Part shown: positions 1 to 9,537 of the stretch, piece by piece
How positions within the stretch are numbered: the first letter of the stretch is position 1
Layout of the letters: every line of letters begins with the position of its first letter
DNA from: Palleronia sediminis
GTDB lineage: Bacteria; Pseudomonadota; Alphaproteobacteria; Rhodobacterales; Rhodobacteraceae
NCBI RefSeq assembly: GCF_004358695.1
Contig: NZ_SNAA01000002.1
Location: forward strand, 62,001-126,000
Length of the DNA stretch: 64,000 nucleotides
Direction: 5' to 3'
Notes under the pieces: generated by a model
Told to the model about the DNA's origin: nothing
Databases searched by the model: none
Seen by the model: only the letters and a program-made list of their open reading frames with translations
Made by a program: the position numbers and the translations under genes

Positions 1-850
1 TGGCGACCAGCGGTTTCTGGTTCTTGTCGGCGCCGGGCAGCGGGATCGAGCGGAACAGCGCCTGCGTATAGGGGTGACGCATCCGGTCGAACACGTCCTC
101 GATCCGGCCTGTCTCGACCGCCTCGCCGGAATACATGACGCAAAGCCGGTCGCAGGTTTCCAGCACCAGCCCCAGGTTGTGGCTGATGAACAGCATCGAG
201 GTGCCGTATTTCTTGCCGAGATCCCTCACCAGCTCGATCACCGCCGCCTCGACGGTCACATCCAGCGCGGTCGTCGGCTCGTCGAGGATCAGCAGCGCGG
301 GGTTGGCCATCAGCGCCATGGCGATGACGATGCGCTGTTGCTGGCCGCCCGAAAGCTGGTGGGGATAGGCGTCGAGGATGCGTTCGGGATCGGGCAGCTT
401 GACGTCGGCCACCACCTCGAGCGCGCGGGCGCGGGCCTCGGATTTCGACACCTTTTCATGGATCATCGGCACTTCCATGAGCTGGCGTCCGATCTTCATG
501 GCGGGGTTCAGCGAGGCCATCGGTTCCTGGTAGATCATCGCGATCTTGGAGCCGCGGATATCGCGCAGCTCGGCCTCGGACATTTCCGACAGATCGCGGC
601 CACGGAACCGGATGCTGCCGCCCACGATCTCGCCGTTGACGCCGAGATCCTGCATCACGCCCAGCGCGACGGTGGATTTCCCGCATCCCGACTCGCCCAC
701 CAGCCCCACGGCCTCGCCCGGCATGACCTTGACCGAGAAATCCATCACCGCCGGGATCTCGCGCAGGCGGGTGAAGAACGAGATCGACAGGTGGTCGATC
801 TCGAGGATGGGAGTCTCTTCGGCGTCGGCTTGGGCGGGGGTGTCGCTCAT
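1..850 (-). CDS. Peptide ABC transporter ATPase (partial, cut by left edge)
   Basis: Energy-coupling ATPase of a dipeptide/oligopeptide importer acting at the inner face of the cytoplasmic membrane. The first 283 residues are visible: a Walker A motif GESGCGKS near residue 51, signature LSGGQ near residue 168 followed by QQRIVIAMAL, and Walker B LLILDEPT near residue 190, followed by an HPYTQAL segment typical of the OppD/DppD C-terminal region. The ATG at 850 is preceded by a 51-base gap to the permease gene upstream, so it is the last visible gene of the minus-strand transporter operon. The rest lies outside the window. In this bacterial group such proteins are often two fused ATPase halves, but the second half cannot be seen. 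Confidence 0.9.
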   Translation of the reverse strand, partial: MSDTPAQADAEETPILEIDHLSISFFTRLREIPAVMDFSVKVMPGEAVGLVGESGCGKSTVALGVMQDLGVNGEIVGGSIRFRGRDLSEMSEAELRDIRGSKIAMIYQEPMASLNPAMKIGRQLMEVPMIHEKVSKSEARARALEVVADVKLPDPERILDAYPHQLSGGQQQRIVIAMALMANPALLILDEPTTALDVTVEAAVIELVRDLGKKYGTSMLFISHNLGLVLETCDRLCVMYSGEAVETGRIEDVFDRMRHPYTQALFRSIPLPGADKNQKPLVA

Positions 851-901
851 GGGGTCATCCTTGGTCAGGGCCGGAGGCTGCGGGGCGGGCCTGCCCCGGT
901 C

Positions 902-2356
902 TCAGTCGCGCAGGCTTTCCTCGCGCAGCCCGTCGGCCAGCAGGTTGAGCCCCAGGACGAGGCTCAGCAGGGACAGGGCGGGCACGATCGCGGGGTGCGG
1001 GTAGATCGCCAGCAGCTTGCGGCCGTCATTGATCGTCGATCCCCAGTCGGGGCTTTCGGGCGGCAGGCCGAGCCCGAAAAAGCCCAGCGTGCCCAAGAGG
1101 ATCGTGGTGTATCCGACCCGCAGGCAGAAATCGACGATCAGCGGTCCGCGCGCGTTGGGCAGGATTTCCCACAGCATGATGTACCAAGAACCCTCGCCGC
1201 GGGTCTGGGCGGCGGCGACATAGTCGCGCGTCTTGATGTCGAAGGCGAGGCCCCGGACGATGCGGAACACGGTGGGCGAGTTGACGAAGACCACCGAGAC
1301 GAACACCACGAGGATGCCGCCAGGTATGTCGAAAAGGTCGAGCGCCTGCGGCAGGATATCGAGCGGACCGAACCGCTCGGAGATCAGCGACAGGTACACC
1401 CAGCCGAGCCCGCCGATCACCGCGATCAGCAGCGGCGTGTTCAGCGCGGGCCGCGTGCGATAGCGCGAGTTCAACAGGATCGCGATGAATGCGATGGGAA
1501 AGAGGAACATCACCGCCGCCATGTAGGCCGGAATCCCCGTCTCGACGATCTCGGGCGTGACCAGCAGGTAGAACAGCAGGATCACCGGAAAGGCGAGGAT
1601 CAGGTTAGCGAGGAACGACAGAAGCTCGTCGAGGCGCCCGCCCTTGTAGGCCGCGGGCAGGCCCAGCGTGATCCCCACCATGAAGGCGAAGGCCGTGGCC
1701 ATCGGCGCGATCTGCACAACCACCCAGGACCCGGCGATCATCCGGCTGAACACGTCGCGCCCCAAATTATCGCCGCCGAGCAGATAATAGGGGTAGGATC
1801 CTTCGGCCACCTCGCCCAGCATCCGCGTATAGGGCATGCCGGGCAGTTCGTTCTTCATCGCGCCGGACTGGCCCAGCGGATCATGCGTCACGATGAGGCC
1901 GAAAGCCCCCATGAAGGCGGCAAAGACCCAGAACATCACCAGCGCGAAGCCGATCATGCCGATGGTGCTGTCGAAGAGCTTGCCGTAGAGCCCCAGCCGC
2001 CGCTTGAAGGTCAGAGACAGCGCAAATGTCGAGGCGAGCGCGATCCAGACGGGCAGCAGTCGGCGCGACATGGCGCCAAGGATCCCGGCGCCCTCGGCGA
2101 GGGCCGCACCGCCTGCCACGAAGATCGCCACGACGGCCAGCGCGGCCAGCAGCGCCCACCATGTCGCGAGGTCGAGCATCTCGAGCGGGCCGCGCGTCAC
2201 CGCAAGCGTGCCGTCGGACTGGGTCTGCGTGTCGCCCTCGGACAAGAAAAACCCCGCGATCCAGCGCAACAGCGCCAGGATCGCGACCGCGGCGAGCGCG
2301 GTCCACAGGACGGGCACCAGCGGGGCGAAGGCCCCGGTCCAGCTCAAAGGCTCCAT
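902..2356 (-). CDS. ABC transporter permease, DppC/OppC type, N-terminally extended
   Basis: Inner-membrane permease subunit of the peptide-type importer. The C-terminal 300 residues match the DppC/OppC family: GGDNLGRDVFSRM near residue 193, then several hydrophobic helices and an EAA-loop region AAAQTRGEGSWYIMLWEIL before the last helices. At 484 residues it is about 180 longer than usual for DppC. The extra N-terminal part holds about three or four additional hydrophobic segments (around residues 10-40, 65-90, 95-115 and 130-150), interrupted by a polar stretch rich in Gln, Thr and Asp. Its gene lies between the partner permease (49-base gap) and the ATPase. The start at 2356 follows the sequence GGAGATCTCGC, which carries a plausible ribosome binding site. 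Confidence 0.88.
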   Translation of the reverse strand: MEPLSWTGAFAPLVPVLWTALAAVAILALLRWIAGFFLSEGDTQTQSDGTLAVTRGPLEMLDLATWWALLAALAVVAIFVAGGAALAEGAGILGAMSRRLLPVWIALASTFALSLTFKRRLGLYGKLFDSTIGMIGFALVMFWVFAAFMGAFGLIVTHDPLGQSGAMKNELPGMPYTRMLGEVAEGSYPYYLLGGDNLGRDVFSRMIAGSWVVVQIAPMATAFAFMVGITLGLPAAYKGGRLDELLSFLANLILAFPVILLFYLLVTPEIVETGIPAYMAAVMFLFPIAFIAILLNSRYRTRPALNTPLLIAVIGGLGWVYLSLISERFGPLDILPQALDLFDIPGGILVVFVSVVFVNSPTVFRIVRGLAFDIKTRDYVAAAQTRGEGSWYIMLWEILPNARGPLIVDFCLRVGYTTILLGTLGFFGLGLPPESPDWGSTINDGRKLLAIYPHPAIVPALSLLSLVLGLNLLADGLREESLRD

Positions 2357-2405
2357 GCGAGATCTCCGTCGGGCAGGGCGGGGCGGGCAGGGGTGGCGGG
2401 CGCGC

Positions 2406-3455
2406 TCATGCGACCGAGATCCGCGGGTTCAGATAGACATAGCCGATATCGGATATGAGCTGCGTGACCAGCACGACGAAGACCGACACGACCGACACCG
2501 CCAGCAACAGCTCGATGTCGTTATTGCCCGCGGCCTGCACCAGCGTCCAGCCGAAGCCTTTGTAGTTGAACAGGGTCTCGACGATCACCACGCCGTTCAG
2601 CAGCCACGGGAACTGCAGCATGATGACGGTAAAGGGCGCGATCAGCGCGTTGCGCAGCGCGTGCTTGAGCACGATGTCGCGGAACCGCACGCCCTTGAGC
2701 CGGGCGGTGCGGATATATTGCTGCGTCATCACCTCGGCCATGCTGGCGCGGGTCATGCGCGCGATATAGCCGGTTCCGTAAAGCGCGATGGTCACGACGG
2801 GCAGCAGGAAATTCTCGAGCGTCGCGTTTTCCATCGCCGAGGCCGCGGTGCCCTTGAACCAGCGCAGCCCCACGGCCGACGAGGCGAAGACCGCGATCAG
2901 GATCACCCCCGAGACGTATTCGGGCGTCGCGGTGGACAGGATCGACACCGTCGACAGCGACCGGTCGGTGCGCGATCCCTCGCGCATCCCCGCCAGCACG
3001 CCCAGGATCAGCGCCGAGGGCACCATCACCACCATCACCCAGAACATCAGCTTGGCGGTAAGCCCCAGACGGGTCGCCACGATGCTGCCGACATCGTCGC
3101 GAAACACCGACGAATAGCCCCAATCGCCCTGCAACACGCCGCAAAAGGCCGGCGCGTCGGGCGGCACGGAATCCGCACGCTCGAAACAGCGGCCGCGCAC
3201 CGAACCGTCGGGCTGTTCGATGACGAAACCGGGCAGGACGCCCAGCCATTCGCCGTATTTGACGAACACGTTGCGGGCATAGCCGCGCGTCTCGAGGAAC
3301 GACGTCACCTCGGCATCGGTCATGCGCGAGTTGCCTTCGGCCTTGGCCAGTTTCTCGAGATTGGGCTGAAGGTTCGTGAGGAAGAACACCACGAAGGTCA
3401 GGCACAGCGCGGTCAGAAGCATAACGGCGATGCGGCGCAGCAGGAAGGCGAGCAT
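2406..3455 (-). CDS. ABC transporter permease, DppB/OppB type
   Basis: Membrane permease partner of the DppC-like subunit in the peptide-type importer. It begins with the family-typical MLAFLLRRIAVMLLTALCL helix, has a periplasmic loop of about 90 residues with two cysteines, then the permease core with the EAA-type loop ARLKGVRFRDIVLKHALRNA near residue 250 and a final helix ending near the C-terminus. The length of 349 residues is normal for the family. It is transcribed with the binding protein gene upstream (104-base gap) and the second permease downstream (49-base gap). The substrate cannot be told from the permease. Confidence 0.9.
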   Translation of the reverse strand: MLAFLLRRIAVMLLTALCLTFVVFFLTNLQPNLEKLAKAEGNSRMTDAEVTSFLETRGYARNVFVKYGEWLGVLPGFVIEQPDGSVRGRCFERADSVPPDAPAFCGVLQGDWGYSSVFRDDVGSIVATRLGLTAKLMFWVMVVMVPSALILGVLAGMREGSRTDRSLSTVSILSTATPEYVSGVILIAVFASSAVGLRWFKGTAASAMENATLENFLLPVVTIALYGTGYIARMTRASMAEVMTQQYIRTARLKGVRFRDIVLKHALRNALIAPFTVIMLQFPWLLNGVVIVETLFNYKGFGWTLVQAAGNNDIELLLAVSVVSVFVVLVTQLISDIGYVYLNPRISVA

Positions 3456-3559
3456 TGACGCTCCTTCAGGGGCCCGGCGACGCGGCGCGCATCGCTCGGG
3501 GTGTCAACTGGATGCGGGCCGCCGCAACCGGGCGGCCCGCAAGGACTCGTCGTGCCCGA

Positions 3560-5236
3560 TCAGGTCGCGGCGAACCCGAGCTGGTAGGTCGGGATCTCGT
3601 AGAGCGGATGCACCTCGGCGCCGGTCACGCCCTGTTTGTAATGTCGGAACAGCGACCGCCAATAGGGCTGGATGATGACGCCGTCATCGATCAGCATCTG
3701 CTCGAGCTCCTTCATGACCACCTTGCGTTCTTCGGCCGAGGCGATGCCCATGGCCTCGGCCAGCTTGGCATCGAATTCGGGGCTGGCATAGGCGGTTTCG
3801 TTCCACGCCTCGCCCGAGCGATAGGCCAGCGCCAGAACCTGCACGCCGAGCGGGCGCTGGTTCCAGTTGGTCGAGCTGAACGGGAACTTGGCCCAGTCGT
3901 TCCAGAAGGTGTTGCCCGGCAGCACCGTGCGCCGCACCTTGATGCCCGCATCGCGCAACAGCGCCGCGGCGGCATCGGTGGTGTTCTTGCGCCAGTCGTC
4001 GTCGATCGAGATCAGCTCGTGCTCGAAATCGGCAAAGCCGGCCTCTTCGAGCAGCGCCATCGCGCCCTCGGGGTCATAGACCACGGGGTTGTCGACCTCG
4101 GCATAGTCGGGGTGGATGGGGCAGACATGGTGGTTCTCGGCGGTGACGCCCAGCCCCGAATAGCCCAGCTCCAGCAGGACGTTGTTGTCCATCGCCATCT
4201 GCAACGCCTTGCGGACGCGGACATCGGCATAGGGCTTCTGCCCGTCGACCTCGGCCTCCTGATTGGCGCGGATGCAGATCGTCGAGGCGGTCACGGCCTC
4301 GCTCTTCACGAGGTCGAGGCTGTCCATGATCTCGATGAACTCGCCGACGCTTTCGTAAAGCATGTCGACCTCGTCCGATTCCAGCGCGGCAAGCCACGCG
4401 GCCGGGTCCGAGCCGTAATCGAGATACACGATCTCGTCGAGCGAGGCACCGCCGAATCCTTCGGCCTCCTTGCCCCACCAGTCGAAATCCTCGCGCCGCC
4501 GGAGCACCGATTTCACGCCGACCTCGTGGCTTTCCAGACGGAAGGGCCCGGTGCCGATCATGTCGCCATTGGCCGGATCGCTGCCGTCATAGCTGGGATG
4601 CACCACAGCGCCGGGGTAATCGGCGACATTGGCAATGATTGCGATATCGGGCGATGCCAGGTTCAGCCTGAGCGTGGTGTCGTCCACGACCTCGAGCACG
4701 CCCTCGCGGATCTGGTCGGTTTCGGGGTCGACCATGTCGCCCATGCGGCTCGCCATCGAGTTGCCTTCGACCGTGCGGTCGCACCAGCGGCGGAAGTTAT
4801 GCGCGACATGCTCGGCCGTCAGCGCATCGCCGTTCGACCAGGTGATGCCGGGGCGAAGCTTGAGCGTGTAGGTCCTGGCATCGTCCGACACCTCCCAGCT
4901 TTCGAGCAGCATGGGTCGGATCGAGCCGTCGCGCTGATATTCGCTGAGATATTCGAGCCATCCGCGATAGATATTGGCGATCTGGGGCCAGTCGGTGATG
5001 CGCGGATCCTTGAGCGCGCGCACCTCCATCTGGATGCGCAGGCTGCCGCCGTCCTGCGTCGCGGTCTGGGCGAGCGCCGGTGCGTCCAGCCCGATCATCC
5101 CGTAGGCCACGGTCGAGGCGACGCCGAGGCAGGTGGCGCGGGTCAGGAACTCGCGGCGGTCGATCTGGCCTGCGCGATATTCCTCGGCATGCATCCTGGC
5201 GGCCGGGTGAATCCGGTCGGGCGCGGTGTCGGACAT
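3560..5236 (-). CDS. Peptide-type ABC transporter substrate-binding protein (SBP family 5), Tat-exported
   Basis: Periplasmic solute-binding protein that delivers ligand to the two permeases encoded just downstream. The N-terminus carries a twin-arginine motif DRREFLTR near residue 26, followed by a hydrophobic stretch ending in ALAQT near residue 58, so export by the Tat pathway is expected. The mature part has family-5 features such as LKLRPGITWSNGDALTAEHV and a central VRKALQMAMD segment. The length of 558 residues is normal. The 191 bases upstream separate it from a gene for an AraC-type regulator in the same orientation, and probably hold the operon promoter. The ligand (peptide, opine or other) is not predictable from sequence alone. 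Confidence 0.9.
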   Translation of the reverse strand: MSDTAPDRIHPAARMHAEEYRAGQIDRREFLTRATCLGVASTVAYGMIGLDAPALAQTATQDGGSLRIQMEVRALKDPRITDWPQIANIYRGWLEYLSEYQRDGSIRPMLLESWEVSDDARTYTLKLRPGITWSNGDALTAEHVAHNFRRWCDRTVEGNSMASRMGDMVDPETDQIREGVLEVVDDTTLRLNLASPDIAIIANVADYPGAVVHPSYDGSDPANGDMIGTGPFRLESHEVGVKSVLRRREDFDWWGKEAEGFGGASLDEIVYLDYGSDPAAWLAALESDEVDMLYESVGEFIEIMDSLDLVKSEAVTASTICIRANQEAEVDGQKPYADVRVRKALQMAMDNNVLLELGYSGLGVTAENHHVCPIHPDYAEVDNPVVYDPEGAMALLEEAGFADFEHELISIDDDWRKNTTDAAAALLRDAGIKVRRTVLPGNTFWNDWAKFPFSSTNWNQRPLGVQVLALAYRSGEAWNETAYASPEFDAKLAEAMGIASAEERKVVMKELEQMLIDDGVIIQPYWRSLFRHYKQGVTGAEVHPLYEIPTYQLGFAAT

Positions 5237-5427
5237 ATATGTACTCCCTTGAGAACGTGTTGTTTTTCTTGTTCCGCGCGGTCGGGCGAAACCCCTGCCG
5301 CGCCGTGCGTTTCAGCCGGCATTATCTGCGGCACGGCGGGGGAAGGTCAACCGCCGCCCCCCCGCGGCGCGTCGAAAAGCGACATCCCGGTGTCGCGAAC
5401 AGGCCGGACCGCGGTGCGGGCGCGCCG

Positions 5428-6231
5428 CTATTTCCGCCGCCGGAACCCGGTGGGGGTCAGACCGCTGCGCGCCTGGAAAGCCCTTGTGAAATAGGCGGCC
5501 GAGGTGAATCCGAGCCGCTGCGCGACCTCTTTCACAGGCAAGTCGGTTTCGCCCAGCAGGCGCCGCGCCTCGAAGGTGACGCGGTCGTGCAGGAGACCCG
5601 ACGCCGTCCGCCCCGAGGTCTGCTTGCAGCACCGGCTCAGATGGGTGGCGGTCACGCCCAGCCGTGCCGCATAGCTGGCGACGCTCCTGCCCTCGCGGTA
5701 ATGCCGCTCGACAAGGGCGACATAGGCCTCGGTCAGCGACTCCGCCGCGCGCGGCGGGTCGGCGGCGGCATCGAGCGCGGTTTCGGCGTGGCGGTCCATC
5801 CAGACGCCGAGCAGGCTGGCATGGTTGGCCAGCGCACGAGCGGATGCGGCGTCGCCCAGTTCGATCTCGCGGCGGATGTTCTCGACCTGGATGTTCATCT
5901 CGCCCTGGCTGGCCGCATCGCGCAGCCGAAGATGCAGCGCGGAATCGGGCAGCGTCGCGGCGTCGCCCTGCGTGAAGTGCAGCGCATAGCCGCCGACGGT
6001 TCCGGTTACCTCGAACCCGTGCATCGTATCGCCGGGCAGGTAGACGGCGTTGTGCGGGCCCCATCCGCGCGTGACGCCCTGGACGGTGATCCGCCCCTGT
6101 CCGCGGGTGAACCAGTAGAGCAGCGGCTGGCCGTAGCTGCGCATCGCCTCGGTCCGCCACCGCCCCCCGGCGGCAAGCTGTCGGAGCGACACGACACGGT
6201 AGCCCGGCTGCGGTGCAGCGGTGTGCTTCAT
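5428..6231 (-). CDS. AraC-family transcriptional regulator
   Basis: Transcription factor with an N-terminal cupin-like ligand-binding region (about residues 15-120, with HNAVYLPGDTMHGFEV) and a C-terminal AraC/XylS double helix-turn-helix from about residue 165. Recognisable parts are YAARLGVTATHLSRCCK for the first helix-turn-helix and VKEVAQRLGFTSAAYFTRAF for the second, the most conserved one. About 267 residues, normal for the family. The ATG at 6231 directly follows an in-frame GTG at 6234, so the start could be one codon earlier. Its place just upstream of the peptide importer operon in the same orientation suggests that it controls that operon; this is an inference from position. Confidence 0.85.
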   Translation of the reverse strand: MKHTAAPQPGYRVVSLRQLAAGGRWRTEAMRSYGQPLLYWFTRGQGRITVQGVTRGWGPHNAVYLPGDTMHGFEVTGTVGGYALHFTQGDAATLPDSALHLRLRDAASQGEMNIQVENIRREIELGDAASARALANHASLLGVWMDRHAETALDAAADPPRAAESLTEAYVALVERHYREGRSVASYAARLGVTATHLSRCCKQTSGRTASGLLHDRVTFEARRLLGETDLPVKEVAQRLGFTSAAYFTRAFQARSGLTPTGFRRRK

Positions 6232-6319
6232 CACGACTTATCCCCGATTGGCAGCAGGTCGGGACAAGGGTAGGGCGCCGCGCCCGATTCCCAAAGCGCA
6301 ATCGACCCCGCCCGGCGCG

Positions 6320-7207
6320 TTATTGCGCGACCGTCACCCCATCCCATCCCGCCATGCGCTTGGCGAACCAAGTGCGCTGGCGCTTGGCATAGCGGCGCGT
6401 GGCGACGATCGCGGCGTCGATGGCGGTGTCCAGATCTACCTCGCCCCGCAGATGGGCGGCGAGTTCGGGCGCGCCGATGGCGCGGGCGGCGGGGCGGGGG
6501 CTCTCCACGAGGGCGAGATTGCCGCGCACCTCGTCCAGCGCCCCGGCCGCGACCATGGCGCGCAGCCGCGCGGCGATGCGCGGGGTCAGCACCTCGCGCG
6601 GCGCGTCGAGGCGCAGCAAAAATGCACGCTCTGGCGGCAAGAGCGGCGGCGCCGTCTCGGCCTGCCAGACGGCCAGCCCGCGGCCGGTGGCGCGCCATAC
6701 CTCCCAGGCGCGCTGGACGCGGGCGGGGTTCGCGCCGTCGATCCGGTCCCGCGTCCCGGCGTCGATCTCGGCCAGAAGGGCGGCATGCCCCTCGTGCGCG
6801 ATGCGGGCATCGGCTTCGGCGCGGATCTCGGGCGGCACGGGCGGGATCTCGGCCAGCCCCTCGGTCAGCGCAGTGAGGTAGAGCCCCGTGCCCCCCACGA
6901 TCACCGGGCGCGGCCCGTCGAGAAGCGGCGTGACCTCGCGCAGCCAATGGCCCACGGAATAGTCCTGATCGGCCCCGACATGGCCATAAAGCGCGTGCGG
7001 CGCGCGGTGCAGATCCTCCGCACCGGGCCGGGCGGTCAGCACCTCCCAGCAGTCATAGACCTGAAGCGCGTCGGCATTGACGACCCGCCCGCCCGCGGCC
7101 TCCGCGATGGCCAGCGCAAGCCCCGACTTGCCGCTGGCGGTGGGGCCGGCGATGACTACGGGGCGCGTGCAGGCCGCCGCGCGGGCGATGGCCTCGGAAG
7201 GTGTCAC
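6320..7207 (-). CDS. miaA: tRNA dimethylallyltransferase
   Basis: Transfers a dimethylallyl group to N6 of adenosine-37 in tRNAs that read codons starting with U. The P-loop [13 protein letters not shown] sits near residue 21, followed by the family motif [20 protein letters not shown] and the later [19 protein letters not shown] segment. The C-terminal part contains the [11 protein letters not shown] motif typical of MiaA. The 295 residues fit the family. The likely start is a GTG at 7207, 77 bases from divergently transcribed pyrH, so the two genes share a promoter region. Confidence 0.94.
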   Translation of the reverse strand: MTPSEAIARAAACTRPVVIAGPTASGKSGLALAIAEAAGGRVVNADALQVYDCWEVLTARPGAEDLHRAPHALYGHVGADQDYSVGHWLREVTPLLDGPRPVIVGGTGLYLTALTEGLAEIPPVPPEIRAEADARIAHEGHAALLAEIDAGTRDRIDGANPARVQRAWEVWRATGRGLAVWQAETAPPLLPPERAFLLRLDAPREVLTPRIAARLRAMVAAGALDEVRGNLALVESPRPAARAIGAPELAAHLRGEVDLDTAIDAAIVATRRYAKRQRTWFAKRMAGWDGVTVAQ

Positions 7208-7284
7208 TTATCCCCGTCCCCCGTGTTGTGGTCCGCCGGCTTTTCCGACATTTTGCCGCCCGACGCAAAAGCAGGAGCGGACCC

Positions 7285-8019
7285 ATGTCAGACACCGACG
7301 AGAAACGGCGCTACGACAGGGTTCTTCTCAAGATATCCGGCGAGGCGCTGATGGGCGACCAGGGCTACGGCCTGCATCCGCCCACCGTCGACCGCATCGC
7401 CCGCGAGGTGCAGGAGGTGCACAGCCTCGGCGTCGAGATCTGCATGGTGATCGGGGGCGGCAACATCTTTCGCGGGCTGCAGGGCTCGGCCCAGGGGATG
7501 GAGCGCACGACCGCAGATTACATGGGGATGCTCGCCACGGTGATGAACGCGCTGGCGATGCAGGGCGCGCTCGAGACGCTGGGGGTGCATACGCGGGTGA
7601 TCTCGGCCATCCCGATGGACCAGATCTGCGAGCCCTATATCCGCCGCCGCGCGGTGCGCCACCTCGAGAAGAAACGCGTCTGCATCTTTGCCGCGGGCAC
7701 CGGCAACCCGTATTTCACCACCGATACCGCCGCCACGCTGCGCGCAAGCGAGATGAGCTGCCAGGCGATCTTCAAGGGCACCAAGGTCGACGGCGTCTAT
7801 GACAAGGATCCGGTCGTGCATCCCGACGCCGTGCGCTATGACAAGGTCAGCTATGACGAGGTGCTCAACAAGCATCTCAACGTCATGGATGCCTCGGCCA
7901 TCGCGCTCGCACGCACGAACAACCTGCCCATCGTCGTCTTTTCGCTCGAGGAGCCGGGCGGCTTTCGCGGCATCCTCGCGGGCGAGGGGACCTTTACCGA
8001 GGTGAGCGACTTCGGCTGA
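7285..8019 (+). CDS. pyrH: UMP kinase
   Basis: Phosphorylates UMP to UDP in pyrimidine nucleotide synthesis; a hexameric amino-acid-kinase-fold enzyme of the cytoplasm. Visible motifs are [11 protein letters not shown] near residue 13, [10 protein letters not shown] near residue 55, [15 protein letters not shown] near residue 138 and [13 protein letters not shown] near residue 163. The ATG at 7285 follows the ribosome binding site AGGAGCGG and gives 244 residues, as expected; an upstream reading-frame extension to 7201 has no support. It opens the plus-strand translation/envelope block, with frr 90 bases downstream, the usual pyrH-frr order in bacteria. Confidence 0.96.
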   Translation: MSDTDEKRRYDRVLLKISGEALMGDQGYGLHPPTVDRIAREVQEVHSLGVEICMVIGGGNIFRGLQGSAQGMERTTADYMGMLATVMNALAMQGALETLGVHTRVISAIPMDQICEPYIRRRAVRHLEKKRVCIFAAGTGNPYFTTDTAATLRASEMSCQAIFKGTKVDGVYDKDPVVHPDAVRYDKVSYDEVLNKHLNVMDASAIALARTNNLPIVVFSLEEPGGFRGILAGEGTFTEVSDFG

Positions 8020-8109
8020 GCGCGCCCCAGCCGCTATACAAGGCGTGCCCGCGCCATTAGACCGGGCGCGACAGATGACAAAACGACAGTCACCGGGACA
8101 GAGACGACC

Positions 8110-8673
8110 ATGGCCGACGAAATCGAGTTCGACACAGACGACCTGCAACGCCGCATGGAAGGCGCGATGACCGCCCTGCGGCACGAGTTCGCCTCGCTGA
8201 GGACGGGTCGGGCCTCGGCCCAGATGGTCGAGCCGATCATGGTCGACGCCTATGGCCAGCCGACACCGATCAACCAGGTGGGCACCGTCAACGTGCCCGA
8301 GCCGCGGATGGTCACGATCACGATCTGGGACAAGCAGCTCATCGGCAAGGCCGAGCGCGCGATCCGCGAGTCGGGGCTCGGCATCAACCCGGTGATCGAC
8401 GGGCTGACCATCCGCCTGCCCATCCCCGAGCTGAACGAGGAACGCCGCGCCCAGCTTGCCAAGGTCGCGGGCACCTATGCCGAGAACACGCGCGTCGCCA
8501 TCCGCAACATCCGCCGCGACGGCATGGATCGGCTGAAAAAGGCCAAGGCCGCCGGCATGTCCGAGGACGACCAGAAGGTGTGGCAGGGCGAGATCCAGGA
8601 CATGACCGACAGCTTCATCAAGCGCATCGACGATGCGCTCGAGGGCAAGCAGGAAGAGATCATGCAGGTCTGA
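8110..8673 (+). CDS. frr: Ribosome recycling factor
   Basis: Splits the post-termination ribosome together with EF-G. The protein has 187 residues, the normal length, and the conserved segments [54 protein letters not shown] and [13 protein letters not shown]. The start at 8110 follows a purine-rich stretch (GACAGAGACGACC). It follows pyrH in the standard order and precedes uppS by 141 bases. A small perfect hairpin (arms GCGTCG and CGACGC, 8689-8703) lies just past the stop but has no T-tract, so it is not called a terminator. Confidence 0.96.
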   Translation: MADEIEFDTDDLQRRMEGAMTALRHEFASLRTGRASAQMVEPIMVDAYGQPTPINQVGTVNVPEPRMVTITIWDKQLIGKAERAIRESGLGINPVIDGLTIRLPIPELNEERRAQLAKVAGTYAENTRVAIRNIRRDGMDRLKKAKAAGMSEDDQKVWQGEIQDMTDSFIKRIDDALEGKQEEIMQV

Positions 8674-8814
8674 GCGCATTCGCACCCGGCGTCGCGCCGA
8701 CGCACCAATCCGGCGAATAATCGCCCAAGATCGGCCAAGCCGGGTAGACGGGGCGCCCCGCCACGCGCAAAGACGGCGCAATCGACACAGACGCCTGACC
8801 CGAGGAGCGCCCGA

Positions 8815-9537
8815 ATGGCCGCCCAGCCCGAACAGACCGGCCCGCGACACGTCGCCTGCATCATGGATGGCAATGGCCGCTGGGCCGCCCGGCGCGGCCG
8901 GCCGCGGCTCATGGGCCACCATGCCGGCGCCAAGCGCGTCAAGGAGGTCGTGCGCGCCTGCCCGCAGCTCGGCGTGAAATACCTCACGATCTTTGCCTTC
9001 TCGACCGAGAACTGGAAACGCACCCAGACCGAGGTGGCCGGGCTGATGAAGCTCTTTCGCCGCTATATCCAGGCCGAGGCGCGCGACCTGCTGGCCGAGG
9101 GGGTGCGCGTCCGTTTCATCGGGGATCGGGTGCGGCTCGATGCCAAGCTCGTCAAGATGATGGACGAGCTCGAGCTGCTGACCTCGCGCAACGACCGGGT
9201 GCACCTGACCATCGCGCTGAACTACGGCGGCCGCGACGAGATCGGGCGCGCGACCAAGCGGCTCGCGGCCGAGGTGGCGGCGGGTCGGGTCGATCCCGCC
9301 GATGTCGACGAGACGGTGCTGGCGCGGTTCCTCGACACCCATTTCCTGCCCGATCCCGATCTCGTGGTGCGCACGAGCGGCGAGGCGCGGATCTCGAACT
9401 TCCTGCTGTGGCAATCGGCCTATGCCGAGTACGAGTTCATCGACACGCTCTGGCCCGATTTCACGGCCGAGGTCTTTGCCCGCGTGGTGTCGAACTACGG
9501 CAACCGCGAACGACGTTTCGGGGCCGTGCCGGCATGA
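8815..9537 (+). CDS. uppS: Undecaprenyl pyrophosphate synthase (cis-prenyltransferase)
   Basis: Condenses isopentenyl diphosphate with farnesyl diphosphate to make the C55 lipid carrier for peptidoglycan and lipopolysaccharide assembly. Conserved motifs: IMDGNGRWAARRG with the Mg-binding Asp18, FAFSTENWKR, LNYGGRDEI and RTSGEARISNFLLWQSAYAE near the C-terminus. The 240 residues fit the family. The ribosome binding site GAGGAG lies upstream of the ATG at 8815. The stop overlaps the start of cdsA by 4 bases (ATGA), so the two are translationally coupled. Confidence 0.96.
   Translation: MAAQPEQTGPRHVACIMDGNGRWAARRGRPRLMGHHAGAKRVKEVVRACPQLGVKYLTIFAFSTENWKRTQTEVAGLMKLFRRYIQAEARDLLAEGVRVRFIGDRVRLDAKLVKMMDELELLTSRNDRVHLTIALNYGGRDEIGRATKRLAAEVAAGRVDPADVDETVLARFLDTHFLPDPDLVVRTSGEARISNFLLWQSAYAEYEFIDTLWPDFTAEVFARVVSNYGNRERRFGAVPA

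Noticed and set aside
74-2458. 794-codon plus-strand open frame
   Set aside because: Antisense to the ABC ATPase and permease genes, whose motifs are unmistakable.
6235-6245. DnaA-box-like TTATCCCC, repeated at about 7208
   Set aside because: Only two degenerate copies about 970 bases apart, no AT-rich unwinding region and no origin genes.
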